Part shown: positions 34,797 to 43,401 of the stretch, piece by piece
Position numbering within the stretch: the stretch's first letter is position 1
Layout: every line of letters begins with the position of its first letter
Assembly (NCBI RefSeq): GCF_018760365.1
Contig: NZ_JAHIAB010000011.1
Location: 148,871-212,870, forward strand
Reading direction: 5' to 3'
DNA: 64,000 nucleotides
From: Pseudooceanicola endophyticus
Lineage (GTDB): Bacteria > Pseudomonadota > Alphaproteobacteria > Rhodobacterales > Rhodobacteraceae
Translations under genes and position numbers: made by a program
Notes under the pieces: generated by a model
The model's input: only the letters and a program-made list of their open reading frames with translations
What the model was told of the DNA's origin: nothing
The model's database searches: none

Positions 34797-35300
34797 TCAG
34801 TTCAGTACGAATTCCGTGATCAGAAGGTCGCGGACCGCTTCCGGCCCGGTGATGGCCTGGATGCGTCGCAGCATCTGGGCGCGCAGGCGCACGAGGGCAG
34901 CCGGATCTTCCAGGTCGTCGATGCGCAGGGCCCGCATGTAGCTGTTCAGCACGTCGACGATGCGGGGCTGGATCTTCTCCACCTCCGGTAACTTGTCCGG
35001 CGGGATCTCCAGGCTGGCGGTGAATCGCAGGTGCCGGTTGTCGGCGATTCGTCCCATCGAAATCACCATCGGCTGAAGCGCCAGGTAGGCCATGTCGGGC
35101 GCCTTGAAGTCCTCTGCCGGCGCCGCCTCTCCATGGGCTTCCTCGCCCGCGACGGGCGCGTCGCCGCCCAGGATCATGCCGCTGTAGATGGCGAAGAACG
35201 CACCGCCGCCGCCGGCAAGTGCCACGACCAGCCCCAGGATCAGGGGCAGCTTGGAGGCCTTTTTCGGGGCCTCTTCCGGTTCTGCAGTGACGTCTGTCAT
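34797..35300 (-). CDS. fliL: Flagellar basal-body protein FliL (copy 2)
   Basis: 167 aa. A single N-terminal transmembrane helix (LPLILGLVVALAGGGGAFFAIYSG) and the periplasmic FliL domain: YLALQPMVISMGRIADNRHLRFTASLEI, the phosphate-binding-like KIQPRIVDVLNSYMRAL, and the end AVRDLLITEFVLN. This copy matches canonical FliL better than the one at 25454. First gene of the minus unit fliL-DUF6468-motE-motA-777 aa protein, divergent from fliF. Confidence 0.9.
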   Translation of the reverse strand: MTDVTAEPEEAPKKASKLPLILGLVVALAGGGGAFFAIYSGMILGGDAPVAGEEAHGEAAPAEDFKAPDMAYLALQPMVISMGRIADNRHLRFTASLEIPPDKLPEVEKIQPRIVDVLNSYMRALRIDDLEDPAALVRLRAQMLRRIQAITGPEAVRDLLITEFVLN

Positions 35301-35346
35301 GAGCCTTCCAGAATCTGTCCGCAGGGCCGTTATAGGGCGGGACCGA

Positions 35347-35361
35347 CTAACCGATTGTTAA
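35347..35361. promoter_or_regulatory. CtrA-like site between fliL and fliF
   Basis: CTAA-CCGATTG-TTAA (35347-35361) differs from TTAA-N7-TTAA by one base, in the divergent gap of 119 bases between fliL and fliF. Suggests both units are CtrA-controlled. Confidence 0.45.
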
Positions 35362-35419
35362 GTGCGTTCGGCCCATTAAGGGGGGCACCGGCAGAAGGCC
35401 GGAGGAACGGAGACGCGGT

Positions 35420-37066
35420 TTGCAACAGATCATATCCCTGTGGACCAACCTGGAGCCGAGGCGCAGGATCACCGTGATTCTGGCGACTGTCGCGATGTTC
35501 GCGGCGGTGCTGCTGCTGGCGCGGATGGCCGCCCAGCCATCGATGAGCCTGCTGTATTCGGGGCTGGAAAACGGCCAGGCCGGAGAGATCGTGCGGGCCC
35601 TCGACCAGCGTGGTGTCACCTACGAAGTGCGCGGGGGCTCGATCTATGTCGACGGGCGGGACCGCGACGCGCTGCGCATGACCCTGGCGAGTGAGGGGTT
35701 GCCGCGCAATTCCAGCCAGGGCTACGAGCTGCTCGATTCTCTCTCCGGTTTCGGCATGACCTCGCAGATGTTCGATGCCGCCTACTGGCGTGCGAAGGAG
35801 GGGGAGCTGGCCCGCACCATCGCCTCTTCGCCGCAGATCGAGGCCGCGCGGGTGCATATCGCCCATCAGGGTGCGACCCCGTTCCAGCGCGACGTGAAGC
35901 CCACGGCCTCCATCGCGCTGACCACGTCCGGCGATATTTCCGCGAGCCAGGCCAAGGCTTTACGATATCTGGTCGCCTCGGCGGTGGCGGGGCTCAATCC
36001 CGATGACGTCGCGGTGATCGATGACAAGGGAGAGCTGCTGAGCCTGGCGGACGACCCCTCGGCGGATACGGCGGCGACGGACCGGGCCCAGGCGCTGAAG
36101 GAGAAGGTGCAGCGCCTGCTCGAGGCGCGGGTCGGCGCCGGCAATGCCGTGGTGGAGGTGACGGTCGAAACCGTGACCGAAAGCGAATCGATCCATGAGC
36201 GCCGCTTCGATCCGGACGGGCGCGTGGCAATCAGTACGGATACGGAGGAAAGTTCGAACTCGGCGCAGAACAGCGATGCGGGCAACGTGACCGTGGCCTC
36301 CAACCTGCCCAACGGGGCCGGAGGCGGCAACAATTCCTCCAACTCCCAGGGCAACGAGACCCGCGAGCGGGTGAATTACGAGGTGTCCGAGGTCAACCGG
36401 GAAGTGCTGCGCGCGCCCGGGGCGGTGCGGCGCATGACGGTGGCCGTTCTGGTCAACGGCGTCGGTACCCAGGGCGCCGATGGCACCACCACCCTGGCGG
36501 TTCGTGGCGATGAGGAACTGGCCAGCCTGCGCGAGCTGGTCTCTTCCGCGGTCGGCTACGACGACTCCCGTGGTGACGTGATCACCATCAAGTCGATGGT
36601 CTTCGAACCGGTGACCCTGCTGGGCACGGCCAGCGACGGCGGCTTTGCCGCGGGTCTGAACCTCGACGTGATGTCGCTGATCCAGATGGCGGTCCTGGCG
36701 CTGGTCGCGCTGGTGCTGGGGCTGTTCGTCATCAAGCCGGTGCTGAGCGGTGGCGTCGCCCGGGTGCCGCTGCTGGAAAGCGGCGGGGGCGGAGGCAGCG
36801 CGGGCGAAAGCCTGCCGGCGCTCGACGGCGAAATCGACGGGGACGAAGATTACGCCCTGCCGGACCTCTCCATGGGCTCGGGCTTCGGCGGCGGGAACGA
36901 GGGCGGAGGTTTCCCGATGATCGCCGATTTCGACGGCATGGGCGGCGGCAGCGCCATGGACAGCGATGATCCCGTGGCCCGCCTGCAATCGCTGATCGAG
37001 GAACGCAAGGACGAGACCATGGAGATCCTGCGCAGCTGGCTCGAGGAAAGCGGAGAGACGGCATGA
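35420..37066 (+). CDS. fliF: Flagellar MS-ring protein FliF
   Basis: 548 aa. It has the N-terminal transmembrane helix (ILATVAMFAAVLLLARM), the YscJ-like SLLYSGLENGQAGEIVRALDQ region, SQMFDAAYWRAKEGELARTI, and a C-terminal helix (IQMAVLALVALVLGLFVIKPVL) with a final acidic tail for FliG. TTG is used as the start at 35420 (GGAG seven bases upstream); the next in-frame ATG would fall inside the first helix. Gly-rich linker around residue 450-490. First gene of fliF-fliH-fliN-fliP, with ATGA overlap to fliH. Confidence 0.94.
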   Translation: MQQIISLWTNLEPRRRITVILATVAMFAAVLLLARMAAQPSMSLLYSGLENGQAGEIVRALDQRGVTYEVRGGSIYVDGRDRDALRMTLASEGLPRNSSQGYELLDSLSGFGMTSQMFDAAYWRAKEGELARTIASSPQIEAARVHIAHQGATPFQRDVKPTASIALTTSGDISASQAKALRYLVASAVAGLNPDDVAVIDDKGELLSLADDPSADTAATDRAQALKEKVQRLLEARVGAGNAVVEVTVETVTESESIHERRFDPDGRVAISTDTEESSNSAQNSDAGNVTVASNLPNGAGGGNNSSNSQGNETRERVNYEVSEVNREVLRAPGAVRRMTVAVLVNGVGTQGADGTTTLAVRGDEELASLRELVSSAVGYDDSRGDVITIKSMVFEPVTLLGTASDGGFAAGLNLDVMSLIQMAVLALVALVLGLFVIKPVLSGGVARVPLLESGGGGGSAGESLPALDGEIDGDEDYALPDLSMGSGFGGGNEGGGFPMIADFDGMGGGSAMDSDDPVARLQSLIEERKDETMEILRSWLEESGETA

Positions 37067-37662
37067 GGACGATGGCACAGCTGCTGGAGGATTTCAGCGT
37101 CGCGCCCCGGGGCGACCATGCCCCCGGGCTCAGCGAGGAAGAGCTGGAGACGCTGCGCCTCGAGGCCTTCGAGAAGGGCTACAAGGCCGGCTGGGACGAT
37201 GCTGCCCGCGCCACCCGCGAGGAACAGGCCCATATCGGTGCGGAATTCGCCCGCAACCTCCAGGATCTGGCCTTCACCTACACGGAAGCCCATTCCAACG
37301 TGCTGAACGCCGTGCGCCCGATGCTGGCGGAGGTCATCGACAAGGTCGTGCCGCTGATCGCGCACGAGACCCTGGGCCTGCGGATCCGGGAACTGCTGGA
37401 CCACATGCTTGTCGACCGGGCCAGCCAGAAGGTGGAGCTGGTGGCCGCGTCGCAGAACGTGCCCCTGCTGGAGGGGCTCATGGCGCAGGATTTCGGCTTC
37501 CCGCTGGAGCTGGTCGCCGATGACACGCTCTCCGACGGCCAGGTCTTCCTGCGCTTCGCCGAGGAGGAGACAGAGATCGATCTCGACAGCGTGACCGAGG
37601 GCATCCGGGGGGCCGTCTCCGGCTTCTTCACCGAACAGGAAAGGAGATATCAGCATGGGTGA
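37063..37662 (+). CDS. fliH: FliH-like flagellar export regulator
   Basis: 199 aa soluble helical protein. EKGYKAGWDDAARATREEQAHIGAEFARNLQDL is the FliH-type N-terminal helix, and a C-terminal domain with FFTEQERRY follows. FliH binds FliI in the cytoplasm and holds it inactive. Placement between fliF and fliN supports the call. Its start overlaps the fliF stop by 4 bases and its stop overlaps the fliN GTG start. Confidence 0.85.
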   Translation: MRTMAQLLEDFSVAPRGDHAPGLSEEELETLRLEAFEKGYKAGWDDAARATREEQAHIGAEFARNLQDLAFTYTEAHSNVLNAVRPMLAEVIDKVVPLIAHETLGLRIRELLDHMLVDRASQKVELVAASQNVPLLEGLMAQDFGFPLELVADDTLSDGQVFLRFAEEETEIDLDSVTEGIRGAVSGFFTEQERRYQHG

Positions 37663-37943
37663 GCAGAATGGATGACCGGGGCCCCGAGGCGGGCAATCCC
37701 TTCACCGTCGTGCCGATCGAGATCACCATTTCGGTCGGCAAGGCGCGGCCGCTGATCCGGGACCTGCTGAAGCTGACCCGCGACAGCGTGCTGCCGCTGG
37801 ACCGGCGGGTCGAGGATCCGGTGGAACTTTACGTCGGCGACCGGCTGATCGCGCGCGGAGAGCTGGAGGAGCTGGATGGCGACCAGGCCGGCCAGCTGGC
37901 CGTGCGCCTGACCGAGGTCGTCGATTTCTCGGGCGAGCTCTGA
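37659..37943 (+). CDS. fliN: Flagellar switch protein FliN
   Basis: 94 aa C-ring protein. The SpoA-type core VPIEITISVGKARPLIRDLLKLTRDSVLPLDRRVEDPVELYVGDRLIARGELEEL covers most of it. The GTG start at 37659 overlaps the fliH stop (GTGA); the in-frame ATG at 37668 is an alternative. FliN stacks with FliM and FliG, which are not in the window. fliP starts 2 bases after its stop. Confidence 0.95.
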   Translation: MSRMDDRGPEAGNPFTVVPIEITISVGKARPLIRDLLKLTRDSVLPLDRRVEDPVELYVGDRLIARGELEELDGDQAGQLAVRLTEVVDFSGEL

Positions 37944-37944
37944 C

Positions 37945-38670
37945 ATGCGCCGCAGCGCGGTGCTGGCGCTGATCCTGCTGCTGATTCCGTCCCTTGCAGG
38001 GGCTCAGGGCATCGACATCGACCTGGGGCCGGGGGGCTCGCTGACCGCCCGCGGCATCCAGATGCTCCTGCTGATCACGGTGCTGAGCCTCGCCCCGGGG
38101 CTGCTGATCATGGTGACCTGTTTCCCCTTCCTGGTGACGGTGCTGTCGATCCTGCGCCAGGCGCTCGGGTTGCAGCAGGCGCCGCCCAACATGCTGATCG
38201 TGTCGCTGGCGCTGTTCCTGACCTGGTTCGTGATGGAGCCCACCTTCCAGCAGGCCTGGAGCGCCGGGATTCTGCCCCTCCTGGATGAGAAGATCACGCC
38301 GGAGCAGGCCTTTCCGCTGGTCGCCGGCCCGTTCCGGGGCTTCATGGCCCATCGCATGGATCCCCGGACCTTCGAGGCCCTGGCGGCCCTGCGTCCCGAT
38401 GCGGCACAGATCCCGACCGGGCCCGAGGCGCCGCTCTCGGTCCTGGTCCCGTCCTTCATGCTGTCGGAGATCGCCCGGGCCTTCCAGGTGGGATTCCTGC
38501 TGTTCCTGCCCTTCCTGATCATCGACCTGGTCGTGGCGGCGGTGCTGATGTCGATGGGGATGATGATGGTCCCCCCCGCGATCGTCTCGCTTCCCTTCAA
38601 GCTCAGCTTCTTCGTCATCGCCGACGGCTGGAGCCTGCTCGCCAGTTCCCTCGTGCGCAGCTACTTCTGA
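37945..38670 (+). CDS. fliP: Flagellar export gate protein FliP
   Basis: 241 aa, with a cleavable signal peptide (LALILLLIPSLAGAQG) and about four transmembrane helices; GIQMLLLITVLSLAPGLLIMVTCF, TAWF/LTWFVMEP, the PSFMLSEIARAFQVGFLLFLPFLIIDLVVA signature and FFVIADGWSLL close the protein. FliP with FliQ and FliR forms the gate. Last gene of the fliF unit; a strong terminator on the opposite strand follows. Confidence 0.96.
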   Translation: MRRSAVLALILLLIPSLAGAQGIDIDLGPGGSLTARGIQMLLLITVLSLAPGLLIMVTCFPFLVTVLSILRQALGLQQAPPNMLIVSLALFLTWFVMEPTFQQAWSAGILPLLDEKITPEQAFPLVAGPFRGFMAHRMDPRTFEALAALRPDAAQIPTGPEAPLSVLVPSFMLSEIARAFQVGFLLFLPFLIIDLVVAAVLMSMGMMMVPPAIVSLPFKLSFFVIADGWSLLASSLVRSYF

Positions 38671-38679
38671 GCGGTGCCC

Positions 38680-38707
38680 AAAAGCAAAAGGGCGCCGCTA
38701 GGCGCCC
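38680..38707 (-). terminator. Intrinsic terminator of trhO
   Basis: Minus-strand stem GGGCGCC-TAGC-GGCGCCC (38707-38690) followed by CTTTTGCTTTT (A-rich 38680-38689 on plus). It lies 36 bases beyond the trhO stop and may also stop fliP read-through. Confidence 0.75.
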
Positions 38708-38742
38708 CCGCCCGCCGCAGGCGGCGCGCCGTCAGGCGCGCT

Positions 38743-39654
38743 TCAGTCGTCAAAGCCCGGCAGGTGGTGTTCGCCACGGGCCCTTGCCAGAGCAATCTGC
38801 TTCTGGCGCTCGCGGAACCGGGCCTTGTCGGCCTCCGAGGTCTCTTCGATGCAGAAATGGCAGGACACGCCTTCCTCGTATTCCGGGCGGCTGCGGTCCT
38901 CGGGCAGGATCGGGCGGCGGCAGGCATGGCAGAGTTCATGCGGGCCTTCGACCAGGCCGTGGCCCACCGACACGCGGCGGTCGAAGACAAAGCATTCGCC
39001 CTGCCAGGTGCTGTCCGCGGCCGGAACCTCCTCAAGGTATTTCAGGATCCCACCCTTTAGGTGGTAGACCTCTTCAACACCCTGTCCCAGAAGGAAATTC
39101 GTCGATTTCTCGCAGCGGATGCCGCCGGTGCAGAACATTGCGATCCGCTTGTTGTGGAAACGGTCCTTGTTCTGCTCCCACCAGGCGGGAAAGTCGCGGA
39201 AGCTCTCGGTCTGGGGGTCGACCGCGCCCTCGAAGGTACCGATGGCGACCTCGTAATCGTTGCGGGTGTCGATCACCGCCACGTCCTCGGCCCGGATCAG
39301 CGCGTTCCAGTCGGCGGGTTCCACGTAATGGCCGACGCGCGCCAGCGGATCGACATCCGGCTGGCCCATGCTCACGATCTCTTTCTTCAGCCGCACTTTC
39401 ATGCGGGCGAAGGGCCGTTCGGCGGCCGTCGAGAGTTTCCATTCCAGGTCCGCGCAGCCGGGCAGGGCGCGCACATGTGCCAGCACCGCCTCGATCCCCG
39501 CGGCGGGGCCGGCGATGGTGCCGTTGATCCCTTCCCGCGCCAGCAGCAGGGAGCCGCAGATGCCCTGCGCCTCGCAAAGTGCAAGCAGCGGGTCCCGCAG
39601 GGCGGCGGGGTCTTCGAAACGGGTGAAATGATAGAGTGCGGCGACCGTATACAT
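38743..39654 (-). CDS. trhO: tRNA uridine(34) hydroxylase TrhO (rhodanese-like)
   Basis: 303 aa rhodanese-like enzyme of the YceA/TrhO family, which makes 5-hydroxyuridine at tRNA position 34 using oxygen. The N-terminal acylphosphatase-like domain ([18 protein letters not shown]), the rhodanese domain with the active-site loop [13 protein letters not shown] and the C-terminal Cys-rich segment ([33 protein letters not shown]) are all present. Length normal. Single gene with its own terminator. Confidence 0.93.
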   Translation of the reverse strand: MYTVAALYHFTRFEDPAALRDPLLALCEAQGICGSLLLAREGINGTIAGPAAGIEAVLAHVRALPGCADLEWKLSTAAERPFARMKVRLKKEIVSMGQPDVDPLARVGHYVEPADWNALIRAEDVAVIDTRNDYEVAIGTFEGAVDPQTESFRDFPAWWEQNKDRFHNKRIAMFCTGGIRCEKSTNFLLGQGVEEVYHLKGGILKYLEEVPAADSTWQGECFVFDRRVSVGHGLVEGPHELCHACRRPILPEDRSRPEYEEGVSCHFCIEETSEADKARFRERQKQIALARARGEHHLPGFDD

Positions 39655-39725
39655 GGCGCCCAGATACGCGTGCAGCGCGCCCCCGGCAAGGGGACGCGCC
39701 GCGACAAAGCGTCAGGCGGGCCGGA

Positions 39726-40277
39726 TCAGGCGGCGGCCTTTGCCTCCAGCGTGGCCAGCAGGCCCTGCAGCTTGCCGGCAACGAAATCGCGGGTGCCTTC
39801 GTCGGTCAGCTTGCCGCCTTCGACCTTGCCGAAGGAGCCGCTGATCGCGACTTCGAAGCCCGCCATGACCTTGGCGCCGGGGACGGCCAGGATCGAGCGC
39901 AGCGAGTGGTTGGCCATCAGGCCGCCGGTGGCACCCGGGGAGTGGCTGATGATCTCGACCGGCATGCCGGCCAGCGGTGCCGCGTCTTCCTTCGACAGCC
40001 AGTCGATGACGTTCTTCAGCGCGCCCGAGGTCGAGCGGTTGTATTCCGGGGTGATCAGGACCAGGGCGTCGGCATCGACCAGCTGCTGGGTCAGGGCGGC
40101 GACGGGCGCGGGCGAACCGTTGGCCTTCAGGTCCTCGTTCAGCATCGGGATGTCGTTCAGGGTGACGACTTCGACGGTGGTGCCGGCGGGGGCCAGCTCT
40201 TCCAGGGTGTTGGCGATCTGGGTGCAGACGGCGTCCTTGCGGAGCGAACCGCTGATCGCGACGATCTTCTTGGTCAT
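39726..40277 (-). CDS. NADPH-dependent FMN reductase
   Basis: 183 aa flavodoxin-fold reductase. The N-terminal flavin-binding ISGSLRKDAVCTQIA and the central LVLITPEYNRSTSGALKNVIDWLS are the family signatures. Substrates include FMN, quinones or chromate; the true one is unknown. ATG at 40277 is chosen for the AAGGAGA Shine-Dalgarno. The frame stays open to 40316. Confidence 0.9.
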   Translation of the reverse strand: MTKKIVAISGSLRKDAVCTQIANTLEELAPAGTTVEVVTLNDIPMLNEDLKANGSPAPVAALTQQLVDADALVLITPEYNRSTSGALKNVIDWLSKEDAAPLAGMPVEIISHSPGATGGLMANHSLRSILAVPGAKVMAGFEVAISGSFGKVEGGKLTDEGTRDFVAGKLQGLLATLEAKAAA

Positions 40278-40490
40278 GGGGAATCTCCTTTTTTGCAAAG
40301 GTACGCCTCGTTTCACCGCTCATGAAGGCCGATATGTGCACCCTGCTTCTTGCAGGAATGCACAGAACTTCGGTGGAGCTTCGCCGATCCGGCAGGCAGA
40401 TGCCGGGAAATCGGGCAGTGCGCCCGGGCGGCAGGATTGACGCTGCCGGGCGCTCTTGCCACCGTGCCGGCCACAGAAGCGGAGTTTCCC

Positions 40491-41087
40491 ATGGCCAAGG
40501 CACTGATCGTCATCGACATCCAGAAGGACTTCTGCCCGGGAGGCGCGCTGGCCGTGCCCGAGGGCGACCGGATCGTGCCGGGCGTCAACCAGCTGATGAC
40601 CGAGTTCGACGCGGTGATCCTGACCCAGGACTGGCATCCGGCCGGGCATTCCTCCTTTGCCTCCGCCCATGAGGGCGCGGCCCCGATGTCGATGACCGAG
40701 ATGCCCTATGGGCCGCAGGTCCTCTGGCCCGATCACTGCATCCAGGGCTCTCACGGGGCGAATTTCCACGCCGACCTGACGGTGGACCGCGCCGACCTGA
40801 TCATCCGCAAGGGATACAATCCGGCGATCGACAGCTATTCCGCCTTCTTCGAGAACGACCACACCACCCCCACCGGGCTGGAAGGCTACCTGAGGACGCG
40901 GGGCCTGACCCAGCTGACGCTGGTCGGCCTCGCGCTGGATTTCTGCGTCAATTACAGCGCCGTGGATGCTGCGAAACTGGGTTTCGACGTCACCGTGCGC
41001 AGCGATCTGTGCCGGGCCATCGACTTCGGCGGCTCCCTCGCGGCGGCGCAGGCCGCCATGGGAGAGGCCGGCGTCACTCTGGTGTGA
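40491..41087 (+). CDS. pncA: Nicotinamidase
   Basis: 198 aa isochorismatase-fold amidase converting nicotinamide to nicotinate in NAD salvage. The catalytic Asp is in LIVIDIQKDFCPGGAL, metal-binding His and Asp are in TQDWHPAGHSSFAS, WPDHCIQGSHGA follows, and the nucleophilic Cys is in GLALDFCVNYSAVDA. ATG at 40491 with a GGAG upstream; the frame is open to 40350. pncB, the next pathway step, lies 3.6 kb downstream on the same strand. Confidence 0.96.
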   Translation: MAKALIVIDIQKDFCPGGALAVPEGDRIVPGVNQLMTEFDAVILTQDWHPAGHSSFASAHEGAAPMSMTEMPYGPQVLWPDHCIQGSHGANFHADLTVDRADLIIRKGYNPAIDSYSAFFENDHTTPTGLEGYLRTRGLTQLTLVGLALDFCVNYSAVDAAKLGFDVTVRSDLCRAIDFGGSLAAAQAAMGEAGVTLV

Positions 41088-41531
41088 TCACGGCCCGAGC
41101 GGCGGGCCGGTGAAGCGCAGGTTGTGCCGTGCGGCGCTGGCCTCGATCGCGGGCATGTCCTCGGGAATCGCGAACTGGCCCCGGGCCATCTCGGCAAAGA
41201 AGCCCTCGAACCCGCCGGGGGTCAGGATCACCAGATGGCGGCTGGGCCCCTCGGTGACGCGGAAGGTGTGTTCGGCCCCGCGCGGAATGAAGACGGTCTC
41301 TCCGGGGCCGCGCGACAGCCGCGTGCCCTCCAGCCAGAAATCGCAGCGCCCGGTCAGTACCACGAAGACCTCGTCCTCGGCCTCGTGGACATGGCGCGGC
41401 GGGCCGCTGCCCTCGGGGCCGGTGCTGTCGACGATGGACATGCGGCCGCCGCTGTCCGTCGGGTCCAGGATCGTGCGGTAGCTGGTGCCCAGCCAGGTCA
41501 GCTCTTCCGCGCCGGTCGGGATCTGCGTCAT
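41088..41531 (-). CDS. Cupin-domain protein
   Basis: 147 aa with one cupin fold: RHVHEAEDEVFVVLTG carries the His/Glu metal ligands of motif 1, and GETVFIPRGAEHTFRV the His of motif 2. No helix-turn-helix; function unassigned, possibly a small dioxygenase or an isomerase. It is tail-to-tail with pncA, with no bases between the stops. Confidence 0.82.
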   Translation of the reverse strand: MTQIPTGAEELTWLGTSYRTILDPTDSGGRMSIVDSTGPEGSGPPRHVHEAEDEVFVVLTGRCDFWLEGTRLSRGPGETVFIPRGAEHTFRVTEGPSRHLVILTPGGFEGFFAEMARGQFAIPEDMPAIEASAARHNLRFTGPPLGP

Positions 41532-41615
41532 CTTCGGGTCTCCTCCTCTGGCGTGCCCTCCCCGGCACCCGGGCAGGATGCCTCATGATGTGACGCAGGG
41601 GAAACCCATTTCGGC

Positions 41616-42503
41616 CTATTCGGCGGCCAGCCCCATGCGATCGTCCCGGGCGGCGGTGCCGAACATCGCGCGGTAATCGCGGCTGAACTGCGAGGGGCTT
41701 TCGTAGCCGACCCGAAGCGCGGCCTGGGTGACATTGGTGGCCCCGGCACGCAGCAGGCGCTGCGCTTCGAGCAGCCGCAGCCGCTTGAGGAACTGAACCG
41801 GCGTGGTGCCGGTGATCTCGCGGAACTGCTGGTGGAAGACCGTCGCGCTCATCCCGGCGCGGCGGGCCAGGGATTCGACCCGCATCGGCTGGTCCATGTG
41901 GGCGCGCAGGTGGGCGGTGATCCCTGCAATTTGCGCGACATGGCTGCCGGCCTGTGCCATGCGGCGCAGCATCCCGCCCTGCGGGCTGGTCAGCAGCAGG
42001 TAGTGCAGCTCGCGCAGCCAGAGCGGGGCCAGGACATCGCGTGCGCCCGGCTGCCCGACCAGCGAAAAGAGCCGGGCGCAGACATCGACCAGCGCGGCAG
42101 AGGCGGGGGCGCTGGCCAGCACCGAGACCGGCTGATCCTCGGGCGGCAGCGGGCTGGCATGGGCCAGTTCGCGCAGCAGCGCCGGGTCCAGCCGCACCGC
42201 CAGCGCCAGGTAGGGCACTTCGGGGGAGGCGCGGGTGATCCAGCTTTGCGCCGGCAGATCGAGCGAGACGACCAGCCCCTGGCCCTCGCCGAAGATGGTG
42301 GGGGTGCCGTTGAATTCGGCACGTTTCTCTCCGCTCAGCACCAGGCAGAAGACCGGGTCGTACAGGACATGGCTCAGCTCGGTCGGAGCCTCCGAGTAGA
42401 ACAGCGAGAGCCGGTCCACGGGCAGGGGGTGGGGCCGGTATTCAAGGCCTTCGCGCAGGGCATAGGCGCGGGCATCGCGGGTCAGGATCTGGCTTTGGGT
42501 CAT
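41616..42503 (-). CDS. AraC-family transcriptional regulator
   Basis: 295 aa. An N-terminal cupin-like sensor (SHVLYDPVFCLVLSGEKRAEFNG) is followed by two helix-turn-helix motifs: MRVESLARRAGMSATVFHQQFREITGTTPVQFLKRLRL and VTQAALRVGYESPSQFSRDYRAMFG. AraC proteins bind tandem direct repeats; a 12-base repeat at 21-base spacing lies 49 bases upstream (42552-42593), just before the divergent SDR gene, the likely target. Start at 42503 is the first ATG after a GAAAGC; the frame stays open to 42701. Confidence 0.92.
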   Translation of the reverse strand: MTQSQILTRDARAYALREGLEYRPHPLPVDRLSLFYSEAPTELSHVLYDPVFCLVLSGEKRAEFNGTPTIFGEGQGLVVSLDLPAQSWITRASPEVPYLALAVRLDPALLRELAHASPLPPEDQPVSVLASAPASAALVDVCARLFSLVGQPGARDVLAPLWLRELHYLLLTSPQGGMLRRMAQAGSHVAQIAGITAHLRAHMDQPMRVESLARRAGMSATVFHQQFREITGTTPVQFLKRLRLLEAQRLLRAGATNVTQAALRVGYESPSQFSRDYRAMFGTAARDDRMGLAAE

Positions 42504-42551
42504 GGGGGCAGCTTTCGGCGGAACGGCGCAGGGGGCAAGGCGGATATGGGG

Positions 42552-42593
42552 CTTGCGCAGGATCGGGCAAGTCTTGCGCAGGATGTGGCAGGC
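42552..42593. promoter_or_regulatory. Tandem direct repeat, likely AraC-type operator
   Basis: CTTGCGCAGGAT at 42552-42563 and again at 42573-42584, 21 bases apart (two helical turns); extended to 21 bases each the copies match at 17 positions. It lies between the divergent AraC and SDR genes, as expected of an AraC-family site. Confidence 0.65.
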
Positions 42594-42645
42594 CCGCGCG
42601 CCCTGCCTGCGCCATATCGGGGGCAGAACCGAAAGGAGCCATCCC

Positions 42646-43401
42646 ATGACCCATCCCCTCTTCCTCATCACCGGCGGCAACCGCGGCCTGGGCGCCAACA
42701 TGGCGCTGCACCTGGCCCGTGGCGGCGCCGATATCCTGCTGACCTACCGTTCGGGCGCCGACCAGGCCGCCGAGGTCGTGACCCAGATCCGCGCGCTTGG
42801 CCGCAAGGCCGAGGCGCTGCCGCTGGAGGTTGCCGACAGCGCCGCCTATCCCGCCTTCGCCGAAGCGGTGCGGGCCGCCACCCGCGCGCTTGGCCACGAC
42901 AGCCTGACCGGGCTGATCAACAACGCAGGCCATGGCATCCGTACCCCCTTCACCGAAACCACGCCCGAGGCGCTGGACGGGCTCTACCAGGTCCATGTCC
43001 GCGCCCCCTACCTGCTGACCCAGGCGCTGCTGCCGCAGCTGGCCGATGGCGGGCGGTTGCTGTTCCTGTCCTCGGGCCTCGCGCGGTTCGCGACGCCGGG
43101 CTACTCGGCCTATGGTGCGATGAAGGGCGCGGTGGACACGCTGGTGCGCTACCTCGCGCAGGAGCTGGGCGGGCGCGGCATCTCGGTCAATTCCATCGCT
43201 CCCGGCGCGATCGAAACCGATTTCGGCGGCGGCGTCGTGCGCGACAATGCCGAGGTGAACCGGATGATCGCCGGGGCCACCGCGATGGGGCGCGCGGGCC
43301 AACCCGACGATATCGGCGCCGCGGTCGCCAGCCTGCTGCTGTCGCAGGGCAACTGGATCACCGGCCAGCGGATCGAGGCTTCGGGCGGTCAGAACCTCTG
43401 A
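42646..43401 (+). CDS. Short-chain dehydrogenase/reductase
   Basis: 251 aa Rossmann-fold SDR. The cofactor motif FLITGGNRGLGANMAL, the NNAG segment, the catalytic Tyr and Lys in YSAYGAMKGAVD and the C-terminal GQRIEASGG are visible. The substrate is unknown. ATG at 42646 has GAAAGGAG upstream; the frame is open to 42502. It diverges from an AraC regulator, so is probably its target, and overlaps the convergent propeller gene by 13 bases. Confidence 0.92.
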   Translation: MTHPLFLITGGNRGLGANMALHLARGGADILLTYRSGADQAAEVVTQIRALGRKAEALPLEVADSAAYPAFAEAVRAATRALGHDSLTGLINNAGHGIRTPFTETTPEALDGLYQVHVRAPYLLTQALLPQLADGGRLLFLSSGLARFATPGYSAYGAMKGAVDTLVRYLAQELGGRGISVNSIAPGAIETDFGGGVVRDNAEVNRMIAGATAMGRAGQPDDIGAAVASLLLSQGNWITGQRIEASGGQNL

